A stretch of DNA of 64,000 nucleotides from Gnetum montanum (taxonomy: Eukaryota > Streptophyta > Gnetopsida > Gnetales > Gnetaceae). The notes below the pieces were generated by a model that saw only the letters and a program-made list of their open reading frames with translations, was not told the DNA's origin and searched no databases. The stretch covers positions 146,367 to 210,366 of the forward strand of contig MNCI01033721.1 of NCBI GenBank assembly GCA_015680685.1, read 5' to 3'. The position numbers were made by a program, and so were the translations under genes. Below are positions 58,480 through 64,000 of this stretch, piece after piece; within the stretch, counting starts at the first letter, position 1; the number at the start of each line of letters is the position of its first letter.

Positions 58480-61415
58480 GCTTGGTCAAAATGAGAAGGT
58501 GTATGATTGTCATTTTGAAAAATTTATACACATTTTAATTCATGGTTATGCTATGACTGTAGACGGCACCCAAACTGAGGCATCCAAGGGAAGAAGGACC
58601 ATTCCAACCAAGGGAAAAGTGATCGAGAATGGGAAGAGGATGAGGCACACGACCTCCAGAGCATGCGAAGGACTCACATGCAACTGGCCCCCTTCACGAA
58701 GAACCTAATGTGGAATCTATTCATCACATTCCTAAAGAGGACATCCCTAGGGAACAATCGCAAAGGGATGAGACTTCAGTGGTAGCGCTATGTCTTGAGG
58801 TCACCCTGACCCAAGCTTTTATTGATGCTATCAAGCTACGAGAGTTGCAACGAATGGTCCTTCATGAGTTAAACTTCAACTATTTCTAGAAAATGCACCA
58901 AACGAAGTTAGAACCCAATTGCAAAGTTCACCTATGTGGCCAATCATCACCTCCAGTGGTGAATGGTACCTAGGAGAAACTTACCTCTTCTAGAAAAATT
59001 GGCAACCAGGGTCAAGAGTAAGAATCAAATACATTCATGTCTCTTACTCTACTAAAGCAATTGCATAAGCTCTAGGATTGCTAGAGACCAGAGCTGACAT
59101 GGCGAAGATTCCCAAACAAGTAGACCCTGAGGTAAAAGGAAAGTGGATTAGGCAGTGCTACGGGGTAGAACGCAAGAAGTTTGGCAGCCTAACCACTGCA
59201 AAGATGGTTTATTCAAAAATCATTTCTTACCACTTGAATCCAACGGTAACACCCAACAAGATCAGTACCTTCTCTGCTTGTGCATGTGCCACTCTAAGAG
59301 GAAAGTTTCCCATCAACCTTCCATAGTTTCTTTTCTTGGATATTGAGAAGAGATTTGCTAAAAATGAACATGTAAGGCAAGATTTACCCTTTCCCTACCT
59401 AATCAAAAAATTATGTAAATGGGCAAGGATAGCATGATATGCCAATAACACACATTGTCACACCCCAATTGCCTCATGGTGAGAGATGATAAAGGACAAG
59501 ACTCTAGCCACAACACAACTTAGGGAAGAGCAGCAACCACCTTCACCGCCATTGCAAACAATAAGGTTGGGCTTGTAGACAATTGTAGAACACATATTAA
59601 AGATCTAACAATTGCTCTTGAGCCAACAAGAGCAATCAGTAGGAACTAGTGGAGGAGAAGACCCTTCAGTTTATCACCCTGCGATGAGCCATCTTGAGTA
59701 AGTGGCTTAATCGGTGAGTCTGCTAGAGAGAGTAAGGTTGATGTTTTCTATCACCCAAAAGCAAGTGCCTTCTAGAACTAACCCCAGTGTTTAAGAAGTA
59801 CTGGTGTCCACCTAACAATTACTTCCTAAAATCTCAAGAAATGCTGCTACTTTTTTGATGTGCTTGGAGGATGGAGAGGGGGTAACTATCCTGGTAATGC
59901 AATACTAGGGACAAGAAGTTGCAATTGAAGTGGTTGCTAACACAATTATTACGACTCTTAATGCACCTATGGTGCTTGTAGTGGATGCATATGGACTTGG
60001 AAATGTACAAACATTCGTAGGAACTTCACATAGTAGAATCAACGTAGCCTAACATGAAGAGTTGTTGGACCAACTGGTAGGAACTAGGAAACTGCTTCCA
60101 GATGTCTTTGATCTTCTGGACAACATTACTATGACCCAGTTAGAGCTACTCTCAGTAATGGGCAAGTGCCTTATTTTGGAGGGGCAACCTGAAGCAACAC
60201 AAGAAGATTATCAACGCTTGGTAATGGAAGTTGCCCAATTAAGGGTCCAACTTGTTGATCTAGCTCTCCTCAACCATGAACTTACTATGGATGAAGCTTT
60301 TCAATAGCTTCAAACCAAACTTCAGAAGGTTGAGGGTAAGAAAGAGTTAGCAATCTTTGACAAGTCCTTAATAGACATCCATGCTTACCATCTAAACAAG
60401 GACTTGGTAGAGGTTCACGAGGAGAATGTCAAGCTGACTACAGAAGTTCATCGCATAAGCAATGTTAGTGTTGAGAATCAACACATGAAAAAATTCATCC
60501 ATCAATAGCAGGAGGAGCTAGCTAGGGTAAACACTGATGTGAGGAGATTGGAAGCTAAAAATCATAATATAGCTATGGAGGAAGTTCGAGCCTTGCAACA
60601 AAAATCAGCAATTGAAATCGCCACTTGGAAAAATGACGTCCTTAAATTTGAACAACTTAAAAATCACTATAGGGACCAACTGGGATTGCAAAAAGAAGTA
60701 AATGAAAAAGAGACTCAAGTCACAAAGGCTAAAATGAACTAAGCACTCCAGCAGCTTCAGGAAGGAGGCAAGGTGTGGCAGCCATCTTCAATGGCTTGAA
60801 TGCTTACAACCAGGCTGAGATCCACCTCAAAGAGCTACAAATTGAATAAATGATAAAATACATGGAGTTAACCAATCTCCACTATGCAAACCTAGCTATG
60901 CTAATAGCTGGAAGGCTATGGTATGACTTGGAAAAGCAAGTGGCTACCTCGTATTCTTTATACGAGGGTGAGTTTCGAACGCAAAAGAGACAAAACAAAA
61001 GTTAGAAATAGCAAATGCGGAACTCAAAGTTCTCTGCACCCATTTTGAAGGACAACGTGCAGTTGTAGAGAACTTGGCCTAACAAATGAACGACTACCAG
61101 TAGCTATAGATATCAATTTGAGCATTCGATATCGACCGAAAATAATTTGTTGCTTGGTTTGTCAATTTGAAGGAGCTCTTTCCTACACTTCCATGTCCTT
61201 GGGATGTTCCTATTCCGACACACATTGTTGAAGCTGCTTGGATAGTGAAAAATTCTAGAAGCAAAGAAGATAAAATGAGGGCATTGTTGAAGGCTTTTTG
61301 ATTGCCTCCAGAAGTTGCAGCTATTGTAGGACAACTGTCATCAATGCCACAACCACCACATGCACCAAAAGCTAGTGAAGGCCCATCAGAACCACCACCA
61401 CCAGGGACGGTGTGA
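58480..61415 (+). pseudogene. Third ORF of element B (plant transposon-protein-like domain plus coiled coil)
   Basis: The N-terminal part is basic (ASKGRRTIPTKGKVIENGKR) with several stops. About 58950-59460: SSGEWYLGETYLF, RIKYIHVSYSTKAIA, KGKWIRQCYGVERKKF, ISTFSACACATLRGKFPINL, FLFLDIEKRFAKNEHVRQDL. This order resembles the putative plant transposon protein domain of Athila ORFs. From 60062 a long coiled coil follows (TQLELLSVMGKCLILEG, YQRLVMEVAQLRVQLVDLAL, LQKEVNEKETQVTKAKMN), then the C-terminal part ending PPPGTV at TGA 61413-61415. Stops such as TAG 60305-60307 fall on Gln codons. G and H carry relatives. Role unknown; env-like position but no signal peptide or membrane segment seen. 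Confidence 0.72.
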
Positions 61416-61649
61416 CCTTCTCTAGTAACTTTAGCATTTTTCGGCTAGGTGGAGAATCCATGTAAGTTAGGGTGTTCAATTTTATCTTTCAACACCATAA
61501 TTTTGTAATTTATTTTTTTTCATACACCCAAGCACTTCGTATGTCAATAGGGTTAGTGTGTGTGTGTAAATGTGTTTTGTCATGTGTACCGTCAATAACT
61601 TCATACCTTCCAAATTGTAATAAACTTGAGGAAAAGCTTTCACTCAATT

Positions 61650-61658
61650 GTGGGGGTA
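61650..61658 (+). promoter_or_regulatory. Polypurine tract of B
   Basis: GTGGGGGTA next to the 3' LTR start TGATGAAGTG, preceded by the conserved ACTTGAGGAAAAGCTTTCAC block. Confidence 0.85.
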
Positions 61659-62555
61659 TGATGAAGTGTTTAGTAGATATATGTCTACTGGGCTGCATTA
61701 ACGAAGCCCCGTTGATGCGGCCATGATGACATGACCCCGTCAACATATCCGTCCATGCGTTAACACAACCTTGTTAATGTAGAGTCTGTCTCTCGCTATA
61801 AATATGCACACAGCCATAGCATTTATGGCATCTTTTGGAGTAGTTGTAGCCAAAATCTTGAAGTTGGTTCCTGTAAGAGTTAAAATATTTTCCAAGTGCT
61901 CGCAGCAGGTGTGAGAAAGGTGTATGACTCTTTATTCGAGTGCTGATGTACCTAAGCCCATTGGTGTGACCGACAATAAAGATGATCTTTTTGAGCATTC
62001 CTTGTAACATTTGGATTTAATGACTTAAGCATTTAATAGTTTAATATTTCAATGCTTTAATAATTTTAGAAGCTTTTATTGTTATTACTTTACTGTTATT
62101 GTCCTTTCATATTTTATGAGAACCAAAGGCATGACCTTCTCAAACCTATATCCAACACTTGGTAATCCAATGATGCTTAATGTCTGGTAACCCAGGAGTG
62201 GTTAGGGTATGCTAAGGATGTGCACGGAAGATGGGATCAGTTGCTTATGCTAGGGAGAGTTAACTGGTAGAGTAGAATAGTTATAAATTACACAACTTTC
62301 CATTTCCTACAATTAAAGAATTAGACCTTAAAAGATAAACAAGAAAACTAATAAAAATCATTTACCTCAATCTCACTTAACCATCACTTTAGAATATCAC
62401 AAGTGAGGTTGGGAAGACAACGACCGTTCTAACTAAGGTTTTGCAAGCTAGATTTCAGTGTATGCAAGTGCTTGCAATCTATGGAATTCAACCTAGTCAC
62501 ACATGAATGTTTGTGATTCGTATGGTTGGGCGTAGGGGTATCTCACCATCCATCA
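61659..62555 (+). repeat. 3' LTR of B
   Basis: 897 bases, starts TGATGAAGTG, ends CATCCATCA. Pairs with 49295-50187. Confidence 0.88.
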
Positions 62556-62560
62556 ACCAC
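62556..62560. repeat. Target-site duplication of B, right copy (ACCAC)
   Basis: Pairs with ACTAC at 49290-49294; the one difference is a transition. Confidence 0.7.
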
Positions 62561-63310
62561 TTTTTTAGACAAGTCTCTCATTAACTATCACTTTTAGATT
62601 CTTTACTTTCTAACTCTAGCTCTATTTTAATACAAGAAGACTTCAGTATTGCTTTGAGTTGCATCAAATTTTGCACATGGATTCTAATTTTTTCTTCAAC
62701 TTTTTAAGCTGTGATAATTTCTTGATTATTTAAATTTAGCTATTTTTCTAACTGTATAGCTTCACTAAAGTAATCATTCAGTGTTAGTAAGTTTGGAATT
62801 CTCCTTAACCAGATTGAAATATTTGGATTCACAACTTTAAGATAAGTGTCTCTAAGAATTTTTTAATGGTCTATATTGTCTTTGAAAGAGCCCACAAATT
62901 TTTTCAAATTTAATTTTGAAATCTCTAATTAACTCTTTAACTTCTTAATTAGCTTGTACTAGCCCATAGTATAGTTACTGTTGATCCAATTGATTTTCAA
63001 ATTGAGCCAAGAAAAGGCCTTTTATATTGTCCCAACTTATAATACTATTTCTTCACAAGTTTGAATACAAAATTTGAGCCATATCTTTTAAATTTTCTAC
63101 AAACAACCTACAAGCTTGGTCTTGGTGTTGAATATTTACATGAGCTAAAGATAACTCAAATAGGTAAAGGTATTCTTCAGCCAAGTAGGCTTTTCCAGGA
63201 ATAAAAGGATTAGGAAAATATTTGTAAACTACCTTGGGAATATCATTATAATTTTGGGACCTTAATGGTGTAACTCGTTCACAAGGATTCAATGGTTGTG
63301 GATCCATCAT
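62556..63310 (-). pseudogene. gag: gag of element A, N-terminal part
   Basis: Start ATG at 63310 (MMDPQPLNPCERVTPLRSQN). FIPGKAYLAEEYLYLFELSL and DQACRLFVENLKDMAQILYS follow, then after a stop SIISWDNIKGLFLAQFENQL and VKELIRDFKIKFEKICGLFQ, the retrotrans_gag core. It continues with stops to 62556, where element B interrupts. The frame resumes at 49294 with the Lys/Glu-rich part. Confidence 0.72.
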
Positions 63311-63339
63311 CCTATTAGAATTTCTTTTAATGGCTAAAC

Positions 63340-64000
63340 TTTTATATTTCTTTCACCTTCCCCTAAAAACTAATAAACCAAATAGAAGAGGTGAACTCCT
63401 CACCCTTCTAGTTTTTACTCCACGACTTATTACAAATTCAAAAATATTTTTCTATTTTTCTTCTAATAAACAATCAGTCTTATAACCAAAAAATTATTTA
63501 AGACTTTTGAAATCTTTTGAGTTACTAGTTTGTTCCATCATTAACTCAAAATCATAGCTAATTTTCTTGCCCTCCTTCTACCATCAAAAAAACTATTGGC
63601 ATGCTAGGACTATCAAGCTCTTTGAATATAATAAGCTATTAACTTATAAACTTAGGTAACAAATTTTCTTGCCCTTCTTCTAGTACAAAAGAAAACTATT
63701 GGCAACTATTTGCGGCCACTAGTGTTTCCTTTGGTCTTGTAGCTGGAATCACGAAAATTGAAGGTGTTTCTTTAAACTTGAGTTTAGGTGTTTTCTAGTC
63801 CTTGGAAATACTAAAGCCCACATACCTCCAAATAAAATGAGTGGTAATAAAGCACACTAAGCATAGACATGTATTTTCTATTATTATTATTGAAATAGTT
63901 AGGTTTATGTATTAAACAATAAATTGCTATTATAACAAAAATTTAGCTAACCTTTTTTAATACTATGAGCCATTAAAGGTTCATATTTTCTCAAGTCACT
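63340..64000 (-). repeat. Upstream region of element A, probably reaching its 5' LTR
   Basis: 63690-64000 matches 20003-20330. Just before it a block TTTTCTTGCCCTCCTTCTA (63561) recurs at 63667, a partial tandem duplication of about 106 bases. No primer-binding site was recognised, so the LTR boundary is unproven. Confidence 0.4.

Larger units (their letters stand above)
49295..62555 (+). mobile_element. Element B: near full-length Athila-like retrotransposon, 13.3 kb
   Basis: LTR (49295-50187), tRNA-Asp PBS, gag, protease, RT, RNase H, integrase, 2-kb spacer, third ORF, purine tract and LTR (61659-62555), all on the plus strand. It is inserted in the gag of element A with a 5-base duplication. 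The RT box VFMDEFSTYG is the Athila form of the catalytic motif. Stops and a few frame breaks inactivate it. By eye the LTRs differ at about 12% of sites (roughly 26 of 208 after the TATA box). Confidence 0.9.

Noticed and set aside
49295-62555. Endogenous pararetrovirus or plant virus origin for the pol genes
   Set aside because: LTRs, tRNA-Asp primer site, integrase and target duplication identify an LTR retrotransposon; no movement or coat protein motif seen.

Overview
This window is plant nuclear DNA made almost entirely of decayed LTR retrotransposons, many truncated or nested. I see no intact host gene, tRNA, rRNA or CRISPR array. A land plant is indicated by four things: Ty3/gypsy elements of Athila and Tat type, an extra archaeal-type RNase H in two of them, primer-binding sites matching tRNA-Asp or initiator tRNA-Met, and a fragment of a plant-like ABCF (GCN-type) ATPase. 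The density and size of the elements (one is about 20 kb) suggest a large repeat-rich genome such as a gymnosperm. The species cannot be named from sequence alone. Element letters below are mine.

Layout, left to right. 1-1935: tail of Athila-like element G (+), meaning the end of its third ORF and a truncated 3' LTR. 1935-5690: element F (-), with protease fragment, gag, PBS and 5' LTR, fused to G by a recombination junction; a 234-base gap lies in its LTR. 6477-12525: element H (+), complete with both LTRs and target-site duplication ATGAT, carrying gag and a remnant third ORF but no pol. 13415-16633: Copia element D (-), missing integrase. 16640-19783: element E (-), an LTR and PBS followed by a degenerate ORF of unknown family. 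20003-21431: LTR fragment of another family, also seen at 63690-64000. 21492-22803: two host-gene-like fragments (-), one ABCF. 22804-43111: element C (+), a roughly 20.3-kb Tat-type element with gag, protease, RT-RNase H, archaeal-type RNase H and integrase. Its protease and RT are separated by about 8.7 kb that holds an antisense, intron-containing gene. 43112-49294 and 62556-64000: element A (-), a gypsy element with domain order protease, archaeal-type RNase H, RT, integrase. 49295-62555: element B (+), an Athila-like element with gag, pol and a third ORF, inserted into the gag of A.

G, H, B and F form one superfamily. They share TGATGA...CATCA LTR ends, a tRNA-Asp PBS, a GTGGGGGTA purine tract, a related gag with an unusual zinc knuckle, and (G, H, B) a coiled-coil third ORF before the 3' LTR. 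By eye the two LTRs of H differ at about 8-9% of sites and those of B at about 12%, so B is older than H, and A, which B interrupts, is older still. Most in-frame stops look like CAG/CAA (Gln) turned into TAG/TAA, as expected from deamination of methylated cytosine.

The most noteworthy signals are the antisense gene in C with reading phase conserved across consecutive GT-AG introns, the archaeal-type RNase H upstream of RT in A, and the expandable GATATC palindrome array in the U3 of the H/F family. Coordinates of domains inside decayed genes are approximate.
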